A DNA stretch of 61,698 nucleotides from Ureibacillus galli (GCF_014836845.1 NZ_JACSQA010000021.1:1-61698); one strand, 5' to 3'; numbered from the stretch's first letter, positions 26,659 through 39,997 are shown. Program-made: numbers and translations. The notes: a model not told the origin generated them from the letters alone.

Positions 26659-26751
26659 CTAACTAAATAATCGACCTAAAATTGATAGCAGCATGATGAC
26701 TGCTACTCCAAAGCTTAAGTAAATTAGCCATTTTTCTTGTTTTTTGTACAT
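26659..26751 (-). CDS. Small single-span membrane protein upstream of cydA
   Basis: 30 residues: a basic start (MYKKQEKW), one transmembrane helix and a short end. AAGGGGAGA lies five bases before the ATG. It is the first gene of the cyd transcript. It could be an additional tiny oxidase subunit or a leader peptide that couples translation into TTG-started cydA. No family recognised. Confidence 0.6.
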   Translation of the reverse strand: MYKKQEKWLIYLSFGVAVIMLLSILGRLFS

Positions 26752-26850
26752 TTACTATCTCCCCTTAAAAGCCATTATGCCCATTTTTAAAGAAGTTGAA
26801 CGGCGTAGTTAGATGTGATAACCCTTTTTATTATTGTCAACATAAAAAAA

Positions 26851-26888
26851 CCTATATAAACGTTAGCTTACCCTAACATTTATATAGG
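26851..26888 (-). terminator. Intrinsic terminator after dgkB
   Basis: CCTATATAAA, one mismatch, then GTTAG pairs with CTAAC, mismatch, TTTATATAGG. On the minus strand a run of seven T follows. It separates dgkB from the cyd genes. Confidence 0.8.
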
Positions 26889-26904
26889 TCATTCCTTCTA
26901 ATAT

Positions 26905-27828
26905 TTAAACTCGGTCCAATTCACGAATATCATCGATTGGAACGAATACTTCGATATGGCGTTTTAAGTTGGTGAAAGTGACAGGTGCATCGCCACCATA
27001 TTCACCATCTAAGTTAATATGAATTGTTTCACTTTCTTCTACGTTGGAAACTTTCACAACGCTTGCTTTACGATAAATTACATTCGGATCGTTTAAATGC
27101 TCCCCTCGAAGGGCTAAAGAAGCGACTTTAATAAAATCAGCAATATTACATTTCTTTAGAATCATCATCGTGAATAAACCATCGTTAATACTTGCATCTG
27201 GTGCAATTTTTTCAAACCCACCGACTGAGTTTGTTAAGCCACATAAAAACATCATGGCATCCCCTTCGAAAACTTCTCCATCAAATTCGATGCGCATATT
27301 TGTCGCTTTTATAGAAGGAATCATTTCAATTCCCTTTAAATAATAAGCAAGTTGACCAAGGAGCGTTTTCATTTTACTCGGTACTTCGTATGTTAATTCT
27401 GTAATACGCCCACCAGCAGCAATATTAATGAAATAACGGTCATCATTTATTAACCCGACATCGACTGGTATCGAATCACCTTTAATAATAATATCAATGG
27501 CCTCGTCGATTTTTCGCGGAACGCGGATTGCCCTTGCAAAATCATTCGTCGTTCCCATTGGTACAATACCTAGCTTCGGTCGATTTTCATAAGGACTCAT
27601 ACCGGCTACTACTTCATTTAGTGTACCATCACCACCAGCAGCAATGATAATATCAAAACCTCGTTCTACAGCTTGAGCAGCAGCTTGTTTTGCATCCCCT
27701 TCACAAGTTGTTGCATGGCATGATGTTTCATACCCGGCAATTTCAAGTTTCTCTAAAACTTCAGGTAAGTTTCTTTTAAAAAGCTCTCTACCTGATGTTG
27801 GGTTGTAAATGATTCTTGCTCTCTTCAT
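26905..27828 (-). CDS. dgkB: Diacylglycerol kinase DgkB
   Basis: 307 residues from MKRARIIYNPTSG at 27828, the usual start in homologues. The upstream ATG at 27840 is discounted. Lipid kinase features are visible: IYNPTSGRELF, the GGDGTLNEV nucleotide loop, and a conserved LNDG/INDG aspartate region near residue 215. It phosphorylates diacylglycerol to return it to phospholipid synthesis, important for lipoteichoic acid metabolism. It lies near gatB as in B. subtilis (yerQ). Confidence 0.93.
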   Translation of the reverse strand: MKRARIIYNPTSGRELFKRNLPEVLEKLEIAGYETSCHATTCEGDAKQAAAQAVERGFDIIIAAGGDGTLNEVVAGMSPYENRPKLGIVPMGTTNDFARAIRVPRKIDEAIDIIIKGDSIPVDVGLINDDRYFINIAAGGRITELTYEVPSKMKTLLGQLAYYLKGIEMIPSIKATNMRIEFDGEVFEGDAMMFLCGLTNSVGGFEKIAPDASINDGLFTMMILKKCNIADFIKVASLALRGEHLNDPNVIYRKASVVKVSNVEESETIHINLDGEYGGDAPVTFTNLKRHIEVFVPIDDIRELDRV

Positions 27829-27929
27829 TTTATCTTCCATCCTATACTTCGTAATATGTATAAAACTTTTCTACAAAAGGGAAAGTCCTAAGTAAGCCGA
27901 ACTTTCAAAGGACCTTTCCATTAAAAACT

Positions 27930-28499
27930 TTATTTTTGTATAGCTTTTGATAGTACTTTCTTCATATCTTCATAAACCCATTGTGCACATTGAGGATTAT
28001 GAACAAATTTGTCCTGCATAGAAGTATACATTTCTTTTTGCTTTTGTTCAAATGTTGGGTCTCCTTTTTCTGGTAATTGTGCCCGCATTTCCGTTACTAA
28101 TTGTTGTAGCTCTGGTGCACGAGGCCCCCATTTCCCAATCACTTCACCTTGCTCATTTAACAATAAATAGATAGGAATTGCTCTTCCACCATTTGTTAAA
28201 TAGCGGTCGATTAAATCGGTATCCGCATCACGGAATGCACAACGAATGTCTAAATCGGCTTCCTCAGCTATTTTACGAATAACTGCATTATTTAGCATCG
28301 CATCGCCACACCAATCTTCTGTAATAGCTAAAATATGAGGTTTTTCCTCCTTTAATAAGGCAAAAAGTTCATCTTCTGGATTGACATTGAAATTTTCGTA
28401 TACTACAAAACTTTTTTCTTTTAAAACAGGCGTCGTCATTTGTTCCATATACTGTGCCATTGGGATGGATTCTTCAAAATATTGTTGTTCTGTTTTCAT
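27930..28499 (-). CDS. Thioredoxin family protein
   Basis: 189 residues, cytosolic. The active-site-like motif is DWCGDA, with a single cysteine instead of CxxC. FRDADTDLIDRYLTNGGRAIP carries the cis-proline region, and an LNEQGEVIGKWGPR strand follows. This matches the Thioredoxin_9 group of monothiol-like proteins in bacilli. Substrate unknown. It stands alone between dgkB and the gat operon. Confidence 0.8.
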   Translation of the reverse strand: MKTEQQYFEESIPMAQYMEQMTTPVLKEKSFVVYENFNVNPEDELFALLKEEKPHILAITEDWCGDAMLNNAVIRKIAEEADLDIRCAFRDADTDLIDRYLTNGGRAIPIYLLLNEQGEVIGKWGPRAPELQQLVTEMRAQLPEKGDPTFEQKQKEMYTSMQDKFVHNPQCAQWVYEDMKKVLSKAIQK

Positions 28500-28572
28500 T
28501 ATTAACTCTCCTTTTTTCTTTTATTTTGCATAAATTGTAACCAAAATACAATTTTTAGGATTGAACAAAGAA

Positions 28573-28608
28573 GCCCCTATAAACCAAATTCATTGGAATG
28601 ATAGGGGC
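28573..28608 (-). terminator. Intrinsic terminator of the gatCAB operon
   Basis: GCCCCTAT pairs with ATAGGGGC, and CCAA pairs with TTGG inside. TTCTTTGTT follows on the minus strand. It starts ten bases after the gatB stop. Confidence 0.75.
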
Positions 28609-28617
28609 AACAGATGA

Positions 28618-30063
28618 TTAACGTTTATTAATTTCTTCAAGAAGGATTTTGTTTACCATTGGTGGGTTTGCTTGTCCTTTTGAAGCTTTCATAATTTGGC
28701 CTACTAAGAAGCCAATTGCACGGTCTTTACCGTTTTTAAAGTCTTCGATTGATTGTGGGTTCGCATCTAACACTTCTGTTACTAAGTTAAGTAATACAGC
28801 TGGATCAGAAATTTGAACTAACCCTTTTTCTTTCACAATCTTCGCAGCATCTCCGCCGTTTTTCACTAATTCAGTGAAGACTTTTTTCGCAATTTTAGAT
28901 GAAATTGTTCCGTCGGCGATTAATTTCACCATACTAGCTAAGTTTTCTGGTGTTAATGCTGTTTGGCTTATTTCGATTTGTTCTGAGTTTAAGTAAGCTG
29001 ACACATCGCCCATTAACCAGTTGGCAGAAAGTTTCGCATCTGCACCTGAAACAACCATTTCATCAAAGAAATCCGAAATCTCTTTGTTCACTACTAGAAC
29101 ACTTGCATCGTAATCGTTTAATCCAAGCTCTTCTACATAACGTTTTTTACGAGCATCTGGCAGTTCAGGAATCGATTGACGAACACGCTCTAACCATTCA
29201 TCGTCAATTTTTAAATCGACTAAATCTGGCTCTGGGAAGTAACGGTAATCATCCGTCCCTTCTTTCACACGCATTAAGATTGTTTTACCCGTTTTTTCAT
29301 CAAAACGACGAGTCTCTTGTTTAATTTCTCCGCCAGACATTAACACTTCTGCTTGGCGTTTTTCTTCATATTCAAGACCTTTTCGAACAAAGTTGAAAGA
29401 GTTTAAGTTTTTAAGCTCTGTTTTTGTACCGAACTCTTCTTGACCATATGGACGGATGGAAATATTCGCATCACAACGTAAAGAACCTTCTTCCATACGG
29501 ACATCAGAAACACCAGTATATTGAATAATCGATTTTAATTTTTCAAGATATGCATAAGCTTCTGCTGGTGTACGAATATCTGGCTCTGATACGATTTCCA
29601 CAAGTGGCGTACCTTGACGGTTAAAGTCAACTAATGAATAACCATCACCGTGAGTTAATTTACCAGCATCTTCTTCCATATGAAGACGGGTAATACCAAT
29701 TTTTTTCGTATAACCTGGTTGACCATCTGTACCTTCAATTTCAATTTCGATCCATCCATCATAGCCGATTGGCTTATCAAATTGAGAAATTTGGTAAGCT
29801 TTCGGATTGTCAGGGTAGAAATAGTTTTTACGGTCAAATTTTGTTTCTTGGTTGATTTTCATATTTAAAGCTAAGGCTGCTCTCATCGCATAATCAACAA
29901 CGTTTTTGTTTAATACAGGTAAAACACCCGGATATCCAAGGTCGATAACTGTCGTATTTGTATTTGGTTCCGCACCGAAATGGTTTGGTGCTGGTGAGAA
30001 AATTTTCGATTCTGTTTTTAATTCTACGTGTACTTCTAACCCAATAACTGTTTCAAAGTTCAT
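28618..30063 (-). CDS. gatB: Asp/Glu-tRNA(Asn/Gln) amidotransferase subunit B
   Basis: 481 residues. The catalytic cradle ([42 protein letters not shown]) and the C-terminal helical and YqeY-like tail ([17 protein letters not shown]) are present. The subunit binds the mischarged tRNA and activates its side chain with ATP. It lies two bases after gatA. GGGAGGGTAAAT precedes the ATG. Confidence 0.97.
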   Translation of the reverse strand: MNFETVIGLEVHVELKTESKIFSPAPNHFGAEPNTNTTVIDLGYPGVLPVLNKNVVDYAMRAALALNMKINQETKFDRKNYFYPDNPKAYQISQFDKPIGYDGWIEIEIEGTDGQPGYTKKIGITRLHMEEDAGKLTHGDGYSLVDFNRQGTPLVEIVSEPDIRTPAEAYAYLEKLKSIIQYTGVSDVRMEEGSLRCDANISIRPYGQEEFGTKTELKNLNSFNFVRKGLEYEEKRQAEVLMSGGEIKQETRRFDEKTGKTILMRVKEGTDDYRYFPEPDLVDLKIDDEWLERVRQSIPELPDARKKRYVEELGLNDYDASVLVVNKEISDFFDEMVVSGADAKLSANWLMGDVSAYLNSEQIEISQTALTPENLASMVKLIADGTISSKIAKKVFTELVKNGGDAAKIVKEKGLVQISDPAVLLNLVTEVLDANPQSIEDFKNGKDRAIGFLVGQIMKASKGQANPPMVNKILLEEINKR

Positions 30064-30065
30064 AT

Positions 30066-31529
30066 TTATTTACCCTCCCAAATTTGAGGAGTTTGTTGAT
30101 GGAATTCTGTCGCTTGTTCGTAAGCGAATGCCGTGCGATAGATTGTTTCCTCATCGAAATGTTTCCCGATAATTTGTAAACCTAATGGTAGGCCATTTTC
30201 AAATCCACATGGAATGGAAATCGCAGGAACACCAGCTAAGTTAATCGGGATCGTTAAAATATCATTGGCATACATCGTCAATGGATCGTTAATATTTTGA
30301 CCGACTTTAAAAGCAGGCGTTGGTGCTGTTGGTCCAACAATTACATCATAGTTTTCGAATACTTTATCGTAATCTTCTTTAATAAGCGTACGAACTTGTT
30401 GAGCTTTTCTGTAATAAGCATCGTAAGTTCCAGCACTTAATGAATACGTTCCAAGCATAATACGACGTTTTACTTCATCACCAAAACCTTGGCTACGTGT
30501 TTCTTTATAAAGTTCCATTAAGTTTTTCACGCCTTCTGCACGGAAACCATAACGGATACCGTCAAAACGAGAAAGGTTAGATGAAGCTTCTGATGATGAA
30601 AGGATGTAATAAGCTGCTAAAGCATATTTAGAATGCGGAAGGGATACTTCTTCTACAGTAGCACCTAACCCTTTTAAAACGTCAAGAGCTGCTAATACGG
30701 AATTTCTAACTTCTTCGTTCACACCTTCACCTAAATATTCCTTTGGCACCGCAATACGTAACCCTTTAATGTCACCATCTAATTTTGATACGTAATTTGG
30801 TACTGGTACATTTGCTGAAGTGGAATCGTTCGGGTCTACTCCTGCAATTGCTTCAAGTAAAAGAGCGTTGTCATAGACGTTACGTGTAATTGGTCCGATT
30901 TGGTCCAGTGAAGATGCAAAGGCAACTAAACCGTAACGAGATACCCGGCCATAAGTTGGTTTCATACCTACTACGCCACAATATGCAGCCGGTTGACGGA
31001 TTGATCCACCTGTATCTGAACCTAGTGAAAATGGTACTTCACCAGCTGCTACTGAAGCTGCAGATGCGCCAGAAGAACCGCCTGGTACATGTTCAAGATT
31101 CCATGGGTTTTTCGTTGTTTTATAAGCTGAGTTTTCATTTGATGAACCCATTGCAAACTCATCCATATTCAATTTACCAACTGTTACCATACCTGCTTCA
31201 CGAAGTTTTTTAACTACTGTTGCATCATAAATTGGCATAAATCCTTCCAAAATTTTAGAAGCACAAGTCGTTTCTAGACCTTCTGTTACGATGTTGTCTT
31301 TCACACCGATTGGTAAACCGAATAATGGTCCCCGTTGTTCAAATGGAACTTTGTCCAATTCTAAGCTTTGCTCCATTGCTTTTTCCTTATTTAAAGCTAA
31401 GAAAGCTTGTACATCGTCATCAAGCTTTTCAATGCGAGCAAATGCTTCGTTCGTTAAATCAGCGATTTTTATCTCGCCGTTATGTAAACCTTCTTGTAAT
31501 TCTTTCGATGAACGTTCAAATAACGTCAT
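30066..31529 (-). CDS. gatA: Asp/Glu-tRNA(Asn/Gln) amidotransferase subunit A
   Basis: 487 residues from the ATG at 31529, which follows AAAGGAGGG. The longer frame to 31550 is not used. Amidase-signature residues are in place: Lys in GVKDNI, Ser in [14 protein letters not shown], and the cis-Ser loop [12 protein letters not shown]. It frees ammonia from glutamine for transfer through the complex to GatB. Middle gene of gatC-gatA-gatB. Confidence 0.97.
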   Translation of the reverse strand: MTLFERSSKELQEGLHNGEIKIADLTNEAFARIEKLDDDVQAFLALNKEKAMEQSLELDKVPFEQRGPLFGLPIGVKDNIVTEGLETTCASKILEGFMPIYDATVVKKLREAGMVTVGKLNMDEFAMGSSNENSAYKTTKNPWNLEHVPGGSSGASAASVAAGEVPFSLGSDTGGSIRQPAAYCGVVGMKPTYGRVSRYGLVAFASSLDQIGPITRNVYDNALLLEAIAGVDPNDSTSANVPVPNYVSKLDGDIKGLRIAVPKEYLGEGVNEEVRNSVLAALDVLKGLGATVEEVSLPHSKYALAAYYILSSSEASSNLSRFDGIRYGFRAEGVKNLMELYKETRSQGFGDEVKRRIMLGTYSLSAGTYDAYYRKAQQVRTLIKEDYDKVFENYDVIVGPTAPTPAFKVGQNINDPLTMYANDILTIPINLAGVPAISIPCGFENGLPLGLQIIGKHFDEETIYRTAFAYEQATEFHQQTPQIWEGK

Positions 31530-31553
31530 GAAGTTCCCTCCTTTTATCACAGT

Positions 31554-31847
31554 TTAGTCTTCTAAAATTGGTGGTACTTTCACTTGACCATCCACTTGTT
31601 CTTTTACGTTTAGCATCATTACATCACGATCTAAACCTTTTTGGGCAACGTCTTCACGCATCACGTTAACAATTGGTAGAACGTGGGAAGTTGGTTTTAC
31701 ATTCGTTGTATCTAATTCGCTCAATGTTTGTGCAAAATCAGTAATTTTTTCTAATTGGTTTGCAAATTTCTCTGCTTCTTCATCCGTAATCGCTAGTCGC
31801 GCTAAATGTGCAACGTGTTTTACTTCTTCTTTTGATATTTTCGCCAT
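31554..31847 (-). CDS. gatC: Asp/Glu-tRNA(Asn/Gln) amidotransferase subunit C
   Basis: 97 residues, standard for Gat[20 protein letters not shown], then [13 protein letters not shown] and the VPPILED end. It clamps GatA to GatB. First gene of the operon, 24 bp ahead of gatA. GGAGGTGTAAT precedes the ATG. Confidence 0.96.
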   Translation of the reverse strand: MAKISKEEVKHVAHLARLAITDEEAEKFANQLEKITDFAQTLSELDTTNVKPTSHVLPIVNVMREDVAQKGLDRDVMMLNVKEQVDGQVKVPPILED

Positions 31848-32116
31848 TTCATTACACCTCCGTTATTCTAAAGCGTGGCAATAATCAATAATAATACCAT
31901 TTTTCTCATAAAAAATCACAAAATAGGACAAAAACCTGAAAGTTCCTGCACATCAATGGACATCTGATATGAACACTTCATTACTTCCATTAAATTCAAC
32001 TCTATTATCGCCTTAAAACCCGCCAATTCAAACCTATTAATAAAAATATCATAAATTGAAGGCAAGTTTAATCCTTTGCCATAAATCGAGCCATCCCTCT
32101 CATACTTCAACATAAA
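31848..32116. other. Intergenic stretch between camS and gatC
   Basis: About 270 bases after the camS terminator. A 65-codon minus-strand frame (31916-32113) starts inside the terminator's T run, has no ribosome binding site and resembles nothing known. I treat it as chance. The gatC promoter probably lies near 31890-31960, but no clear consensus stands out. Confidence 0.4.
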
Positions 32117-32150
32117 AAAGTAGCATTAGAAAATGTCCTAATACTACTTT
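32117..32150 (-). terminator. Intrinsic terminator after camS
   Basis: AAAGTAG and ATTAG pair with CTAAT and CTACTTT around one mismatch. The minus strand runs into TTTTTTATG. It starts 23 bp after camS. Confidence 0.85.
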
Positions 32151-32172
32151 CCTAAAGAGTTTTTAGCCCTTT

Positions 32173-33351
32173 TTAATAATCATAAATATGAACAAACGGC
32201 TCTTCATCACTACGCTCTTTTATTAATAAGGCTTCCGGTCCATTTATCGAAGTAATGCTCACTTCTATATCCACATCTGCAGGCAATTGTTGCACAATAA
32301 TTCCCGATAAATATTGGGTAAATCCGATGATTTCTGTCGTACCATAAAATTGGATTGGAATCTCAATCGATAATTTTGTAAGTGTGTTATTTTGATAGAA
32401 TCCTCTACCGATGACACTTGTATAATTGGAGAAATATTCATCTACTTCTTGTTTAAATTTTTGGAAGCTTTCATTTACTTTACGATATTCCGCATCTGGT
32501 GAAGACATAGGGAAAGTCACATAATTCTCATTTATATCCTGCCATTCCCCTAAATCTGATTGTCCTTTTTCTGAAACGTTATAAGCAAAATAAGATCCAG
32601 GTACAATGGCATTATTTGCCTGTTGTTTAAACAGCCCGATGACAATTGGAACATCCTTCAGCTCAGGACGTTGACGCAAACGATTAATGACTTCTTTTGC
32701 AATCTCTTTCCCTTTTTGCTCGATTTCAGCATTCGGAATTTCCTCTTCAAATGTGTCCCCGTATTGTTCTTTTTGATAGTAGTAGATGGAATTTAAAGCA
32801 AGTCCAATCGAAATACCACCAAGCTTGACTTTATTATCCTCTGTTTTTACAAGATAGTTTTGTTCGACAATATGAGCAAGATATATTGGTGCTTCTTTCG
32901 CCCGTGTCTCTGGGTCCATTTTTTCTCCGTTTTTATTAACATCAGCAGGATTTAACCCTCTTAGTTCTTCTGGTTCATCGGCATTTTGGTTACTACGAGC
33001 AAGCCAGTTACTAATTGTATCGCTATCTAAGTACTGACCTTCTTGGAAGAAGTAATTTTCTGTATCATATACATTTTGCGAGAGTCGCATTAACCCTTCT
33101 TCTACTTCTTTAATGTCGTACTTCGTATTAATATTCGACACGACTAATCCACGGCTTGCACTTTCCTTATACGGAACAAGCGTTTTATAATAATTATCAT
33201 TTAATTGCATACTTGGGATGATTGTCGTTTCAACTTCTGCTTCAGTTTCATCTGTATCTTGTAACACTTCTGTATCCTCTTTAAATGAAGGGACACAACC
33301 TGTTAGCATTGCAACAACGACCATCGCCGGAATCCAGCGAAATCGGTTCAT
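32173..33351 (-). CDS. camS: CamS family lipoprotein
   Basis: 392 residues. The signal peptide ends in the lipobox MLTGC (Cys19), so it is a membrane-anchored lipoprotein facing outward. The rest is the CamS domain (YKTLVPYKESASRGLV, then VPIVIGLFKQQANNAIVPG, then GRGFYQNNTLTKLSIEIP). In enterococci and staphylococci the signal peptide of the homologue is the cAM373-like sex pheromone. The role in bacilli (YerH) is unclear. It follows ligA by 14 bp. Confidence 0.92.
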   Translation of the reverse strand: MNRFRWIPAMVVVAMLTGCVPSFKEDTEVLQDTDETEAEVETTIIPSMQLNDNYYKTLVPYKESASRGLVVSNINTKYDIKEVEEGLMRLSQNVYDTENYFFQEGQYLDSDTISNWLARSNQNADEPEELRGLNPADVNKNGEKMDPETRAKEAPIYLAHIVEQNYLVKTEDNKVKLGGISIGLALNSIYYYQKEQYGDTFEEEIPNAEIEQKGKEIAKEVINRLRQRPELKDVPIVIGLFKQQANNAIVPGSYFAYNVSEKGQSDLGEWQDINENYVTFPMSSPDAEYRKVNESFQKFKQEVDEYFSNYTSVIGRGFYQNNTLTKLSIEIPIQFYGTTEIIGFTQYLSGIIVQQLPADVDIEVSITSINGPEALLIKERSDEEPFVHIYDY

Positions 33352-33365
33352 CGTTTGAAACTCCT

Positions 33366-35390
<2,025 letters not shown>

Positions 35391-35410
35391 TTACGAAGAT
35401 ACTTTTGTTC

Positions 35411-37669
35411 TTATCCTTTCGTAATCGGTGCAAATTTAGCAAGTAATCGTTTAATACCTATACTTGGGAAGGCAATATCTAACTCTAAGCCGTCCCCTTC
35501 ACCTTTCACACTAACAACCGTTCCGGTACCCCATTTACCATGTACAGCTTTATCGCCAGCTTTCCATTGGAGTTGGTCTCCACCAGTCGATTGAAGGTTG
35601 GCGATTTGTGGCTTCGTTTGGACATTCCCTATCGTTCTTCGCCTTTGACTTTGAACTCGTTGATTACGTCCAGAACTAAACGGTAATTCATCGGCATCTA
35701 TACGATGGCCAGATTTTGAAATTTGTTCCATAATGTCTTCCGAAATTTCTTGTAAAAAGCGGGAAGGCATATTATAGCTTGAGCGCCCAAATAGCGTTCG
35801 TGAACCAGCACAAGTTAAATATAAGCGTTGCTCTGCTCGCGTTATTCCAACATAAGCAAGTCTTCTTTCCTCTTCCATCTCTGCTGGGTCATCTAAAGAA
35901 CGGGAATGGGGGAAGACGTTTTCTTCCATACCAATAATAAATACAATCGGGAATTCTAATCCTTTTGCAGCATGCATCGTCATTAAAATAATACTTCCCT
36001 TTGTTGTATCCTCTTTATCTAAAGCATCGATATCTGCTACTAGTGCTAAATCAGTTAAAAAAGCGATTAAAGATTTATCGTCACTACGCTCTTCAAAAGC
36101 CTTCGTAACAGATAAAAACTCTTCAATATTTTCTAAGCGACTTTCCGATTCAATCGTTTTTTCATTTTCAAGCATTGTCCGATAGCCAGACTTATCGATT
36201 ACCTGTTCAACAAGTTCCGTAACGGATAGATATTCTTGCATTTTCGTAAATCCTTCGATTAACTCTCGGAACTTATCTACCGCACCTGCTGCCCTCGGAG
36301 TTAAGCCCATGAATAAAACTTCCTTCATCGCATCGAAAATGGAAAGATCTTGTTGAATCGCATAAGTAGCCATTTTTTCAAAAGATGTCGCCCCAATATT
36401 TCTCTTTGGTTCATTAATAATCCGCGCAAGGGATAAGTCATCATCGTTATTGGCTATTAATCTTAAATAAGCTAATAAATCTTTAATTTCTTTTCGATCA
36501 TAGAACTTTGTTCCACCGACGATTTGGTAGGTCATGTTTGATTTAACGAGCACTTCCTCCATTACACGGGACTGGGCATTCGTACGGTAAAGAATCGCAA
36601 AGTCATCTAATGAACGATTTTCTTTTTCCATGAGTTTTTGGATCGTTTGTACGACAAATTGAGCTTCATCTTGTTCGTTATAAGCTTTATATAGAACAAT
36701 TTTTTCGCCTTCTAAGTTCTCAGTACGAAGTTTTTTCGGATATCGACTTTCATTATGTTCAATGACATCGTTAGCTGCTTGTAAAATTCGCTTCGTTGAA
36801 CGGTAATTTTGTTCTAATAAAATAACTTTTGCATTCGGGTAATCCTTTTCAAAGGATAAAATATTACCGATATCAGCTCCACGCCATCTGTAAATCGACT
36901 GATCTGAATCGCCAACAACACAAATATTTTTAAATTTTTGTGCGAGCAATTGAACGAGTTTATATTGGGAATGGTTCGTATCTTGATACTCATCCACATG
37001 AATATATTGGAATTTATTTTGATAAAAATCCAACACATCTGGAACCCGTTCAAACAGCGTAATCGTTGTCATAATTAAATCATCAAAATCTAACGATTGG
37101 TTTCGACGAAGTCTTTTTTCGTACCCTTCGTAAACTTGTGCAACGACTTTCTCATAAGGATTATTTGGATTACTGTTTGCTTTATATTGATCTGCTGTAA
37201 TACATTCATTTTTTGCTGAACTAATGGCATTTAAAATAGCACGAGGTTCAAAACGTTTTGGATCAATGTTTAACTCTTTTAATACATTTTTTACAACGGA
37301 CAGTTGATCAGCAGAATCCAAGATGGAGAAATTTTTTGAAATGCCAATTCGATCGATATTACGTCTTAAAATGCGTACACACATGGAGTGGAAAGTAGAT
37401 ACCCACATACTTTCAGTCGTACCGTTACCAAGTAAGTTATCAATACGATCGCGCATTTCCCGTGCCGCTTTATTCGTAAAGGTAATCGCTAAAATTTTTG
37501 AAGGGTAAACTTCCTTTTCCACTACTAAATATGCAATTCGATGGGTTAAAACACGTGTTTTCCCCGAGCCTGCTCCTGCCATAATAAGCAGTGGTCCTTC
37601 TGTTGTTTTTACAGCTTCAGCTTGCTGTGGATTCATTCCGTTCAGTAAATTTTTCGTTATTTGTTCCAT
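35411..37669 (-). CDS. pcrA: ATP-dependent DNA helicase PcrA
   Basis: 752 residues from [16 protein letters not shown] at 37669. SF1A motifs are complete: [59 protein letters not shown] and [13 protein letters not shown]. The C-terminal end has a Tudor-like RNA polymerase-binding domain ([13 protein letters not shown]). It unwinds DNA 3'-5' in repair and clears transcription-replication conflicts. It contrasts with the defence helicase at 2440, which lacks this tail. Confidence 0.97.
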   Translation of the reverse strand: MEQITKNLLNGMNPQQAEAVKTTEGPLLIMAGAGSGKTRVLTHRIAYLVVEKEVYPSKILAITFTNKAAREMRDRIDNLLGNGTTESMWVSTFHSMCVRILRRNIDRIGISKNFSILDSADQLSVVKNVLKELNIDPKRFEPRAILNAISSAKNECITADQYKANSNPNNPYEKVVAQVYEGYEKRLRRNQSLDFDDLIMTTITLFERVPDVLDFYQNKFQYIHVDEYQDTNHSQYKLVQLLAQKFKNICVVGDSDQSIYRWRGADIGNILSFEKDYPNAKVILLEQNYRSTKRILQAANDVIEHNESRYPKKLRTENLEGEKIVLYKAYNEQDEAQFVVQTIQKLMEKENRSLDDFAILYRTNAQSRVMEEVLVKSNMTYQIVGGTKFYDRKEIKDLLAYLRLIANNDDDLSLARIINEPKRNIGATSFEKMATYAIQQDLSIFDAMKEVLFMGLTPRAAGAVDKFRELIEGFTKMQEYLSVTELVEQVIDKSGYRTMLENEKTIESESRLENIEEFLSVTKAFEERSDDKSLIAFLTDLALVADIDALDKEDTTKGSIILMTMHAAKGLEFPIVFIIGMEENVFPHSRSLDDPAEMEEERRLAYVGITRAEQRLYLTCAGSRTLFGRSSYNMPSRFLQEISEDIMEQISKSGHRIDADELPFSSGRNQRVQSQRRRTIGNVQTKPQIANLQSTGGDQLQWKAGDKAVHGKWGTGTVVSVKGEGDGLELDIAFPSIGIKRLLAKFAPITKG

Positions 37670-37737
37670 GATGCACCGCCCTTTATACAAACATTTGTTC
37701 TCAATTATACTATAACGAAATTATTCTCGCATCTGCT

Positions 37738-38433
37738 TTATTTATTCAAAGCGCCTTTTACAGCTTTCACTGTTTTTAACGCCTGTTTTAAATCGTCATA
37801 AATAATATTGCCAACTACAACTGTATCAGCAATCCGTGCCATTTCTACAGCTTGCTCTACAGTTGTAATACCGCCACCGTAAAATAATTTAGTGTCGTTT
37901 AATACTTCCTTTACAGACGATACAATTTCTTGATCCCCATAAGTTCCACTATATTCAATATAAAAAATCGGTAATTTAAAATAGTTTTCAGCAAGTCGAG
38001 CATAGGCAATGACATCTTCTTTTGTTAAATCCGTATCGGCATTTGTTACTTGGGCTACTTTACAATCAGGATTTAAAATACAATATCCTTCTGCAACTAA
38101 CTCGTCCCAAACCATGATATCTCCATACTCTTTAATCGCTTCATGATGTAGGTCTTTCACCCATTTCGTCTCGCGGCTATTTAAAACAGAAGGGATGAAA
38201 TAATAATCAAAACCAGCTAAAACGGATTCAACATTTGAAATTTCCAATGCGACTGGTACGGAAAATCGTCGTACACGTAGTAAAATATCAATTACATTAT
38301 CAATTGTGACACCATCTGTACCGCCAACTAAAATAACATCGGTACCCGATTCACAAATTTGTTCTAATGCTTCATCTGAAATTTCCTTTGCTGGATCCAC
38401 TTTAAACACATGTCGCCAATTTTTATAATCCAT
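37738..38433 (-). CDS. pcrB: Heptaprenylglyceryl phosphate synthase PcrB
   Basis: 231 residues from [18 protein letters not shown] at 38433. A TIM-barrel prenyltransferase with [11 protein letters not shown] near the start, [11 protein letters not shown], and phosphate-binding [12 protein letters not shown] and VVGNIIYDD. It joins a C35 prenyl chain to glycerol-1-phosphate, an archaeal-type lipid step. It is 68 bp upstream of pcrA, as in B. subtilis. Confidence 0.95.
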   Translation of the reverse strand: MDYKNWRHVFKVDPAKEISDEALEQICESGTDVILVGGTDGVTIDNVIDILLRVRRFSVPVALEISNVESVLAGFDYYFIPSVLNSRETKWVKDLHHEAIKEYGDIMVWDELVAEGYCILNPDCKVAQVTNADTDLTKEDVIAYARLAENYFKLPIFYIEYSGTYGDQEIVSSVKEVLNDTKLFYGGGITTVEQAVEMARIADTVVVGNIIYDDLKQALKTVKAVKGALNK

Positions 38434-38547
38434 TCTTCCATTCCCACCTATCAAATTTAAAAAATCAATTGTGTTTTATATACGCTTACAAGTATAACGT
38501 AAACTTACTTAAAGCGAAAATTACATTCTCTTTACTCAATATAAAAA

Positions 38548-38587
38548 GCTGTCTAGGAAGTCTTCTTTCTTTGACTAACTAAACAGC
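38548..38587 (-). terminator. Intrinsic terminator after yerC
   Basis: GCTGTCTAG pairs with CTAAACAGC, with one G-U pair in the RNA, followed on the minus strand by TTTTTATATT. It divides yerA-yerB-yerC from pcrB-pcrA-ligA-camS. Confidence 0.75.
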
Positions 38588-38611
38588 CTAAATTTCACAT
38601 TAAGCTTACGA

Positions 38612-38935
38612 TTATTTAGAAGCTTGGAACGGTTTCTCATCTGGATAAAGACGACCTAACATTTCATCGTAAGTGTCATTCCCATAATCAAAACAACGAC
38701 GAACTCGAGAAATTGTTGCAGTAGATGCACCTGTTTCTTTTTTAATTGATTCATACGTTTTCTTTAAACGTAATAAATGGGCCACTTCAAACCGTTGGGC
38801 TAATGATTGAATTTCACTAATTGTACATAAATCATCGAAAAATTTATAGCATTCTTCAAGATCCTTTAATTCCAATACAGCTTTAAATAATTGGTCCGTT
38901 TGATGCCCGCGAATTTTATCAATCTGCATTTTCAT
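38612..38935 (-). CDS. yerC: YerC family TrpR-like regulator
   Basis: 107 residues. The protein is all helical, with a helix-turn-helix in ETGASTATISRVRRCFDYG, as in the YerC/YecD branch of the Trp repressor superfamily. The regulated genes are not known from the sequence. AGAAAGG precedes the start. A second ATG two codons on is also possible. It follows yerB by 15 bp. Confidence 0.9.
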   Translation of the reverse strand: MKMQIDKIRGHQTDQLFKAVLELKDLEECYKFFDDLCTISEIQSLAQRFEVAHLLRLKKTYESIKKETGASTATISRVRRCFDYGNDTYDEMLGRLYPDEKPFQASK

Positions 38936-38950
38936 TCATCCTTTCTATTG

Positions 38951-39997
38951 CTACGAGTATGTTATAGAGGTTGCAATGCCTGGATCTGTTGGAACAAAAT
39001 GAATCCACGTTTGTCCAGGTACTAATTTGACTTCACTACCATCTTCTTCTACTGCTTTCAATACACCATCCTTGTTTTCCCAACGAACTTCTCGCATCAT
39101 TCCTTGTTGGAATACATACGCGGTTCCACCAGAATGAAGGTCAATTTCACGGCGTCCTTTATTATCAATAATGGAATGTTTCATTTCAAAAATTAAAACA
39201 TTGGAAAGTTTCAACGGCTCATTTGTTAAATAATCTGTTGTCACAGCGTCTCCCGATTGCCGTGTATAACAATTACTTTTTTCATCATAAGTATAAAGGC
39301 TATTAAACGAATTGTCGTTACTGTAAGTAACCGACACGGAATTTGCTTTCTCTCCTATTTTAACACTTTCATCTTCTTTATAAAAAGTATACGATACTTT
39401 TTTCTGATAAAGAAGTGAAGCGCTCACTTTATCTGCTGCGGCTTGTATATTTTCACCTGGCATATAGGAGTTATGGGGTGCTACACGATCTTTTGATCGT
39501 TTAAACAACGTCCCATCATACGCCATTCCATTAACATGATCAACGACTCCATTTTCTAATAGTGAGCGGGCTTCCGGACTGTAGCCATGGGCAATATAGA
39601 ATGCATCTAATCCGGCAGCAATTTCAACAAAATAATCTCTTGCACTGCGAATCGGTCCAATATTATCAGGTAGTTTTGATTGATACAAAGCTAGTAATCT
39701 TGTAATATCCCCTTCGGCTAACATTTCATAAATGACATCAGCAGAGGCAATCCCTGATTGAGGTCTTGCTTTAGGATGATTATTAATTGTTACCATAATA
39801 GGACGCATCGAAGCTTCTTGTTGTACTTTTTCACCAGTAAATGGCGTAACAAAGGATAGTTCTACTTCTTCTGATATAGGTAATGTTTCTTCTTCTTCGA
39901 TAGATTCTTCTGATTCATTCTTTTCATCTTTTTTACCGCATCCGACTAAAAGAGCTGAAATGATTAATACAAAGCATAGATTTCTCCATCGAAACAA
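38951..39997 (-). CDS. yerB: DUF3048 lipoprotein YerB
   Basis: 348 residues with a lipoprotein signal ending LLVGC (Cys20), then an acidic linker. The DUF3048 domain has ARPQSGIASADVIYEMLAEG, IGPIRSARDYFVEIA and a C-terminal GQTWIHFVPTDPGI. It is anchored outside the membrane. Function is unknown. Gene order with yerA and yerC is the same as in B. subtilis. Confidence 0.92.
   Translation of the reverse strand: MFRWRNLCFVLIISALLVGCGKKDEKNESEESIEEEETLPISEEVELSFVTPFTGEKVQQEASMRPIMVTINNHPKARPQSGIASADVIYEMLAEGDITRLLALYQSKLPDNIGPIRSARDYFVEIAAGLDAFYIAHGYSPEARSLLENGVVDHVNGMAYDGTLFKRSKDRVAPHNSYMPGENIQAAADKVSASLLYQKKVSYTFYKEDESVKIGEKANSVSVTYSNDNSFNSLYTYDEKSNCYTRQSGDAVTTDYLTNEPLKLSNVLIFEMKHSIIDNKGRREIDLHSGGTAYVFQQGMMREVRWENKDGVLKAVEEDGSEVKLVPGQTWIHFVPTDPGIATSITYS

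Noticed and set aside
31916-32113. 65-codon minus-strand frame between camS and gatC
   Set aside because: It starts in the T run of the camS terminator with no ribosome binding site and no similarity I can see.
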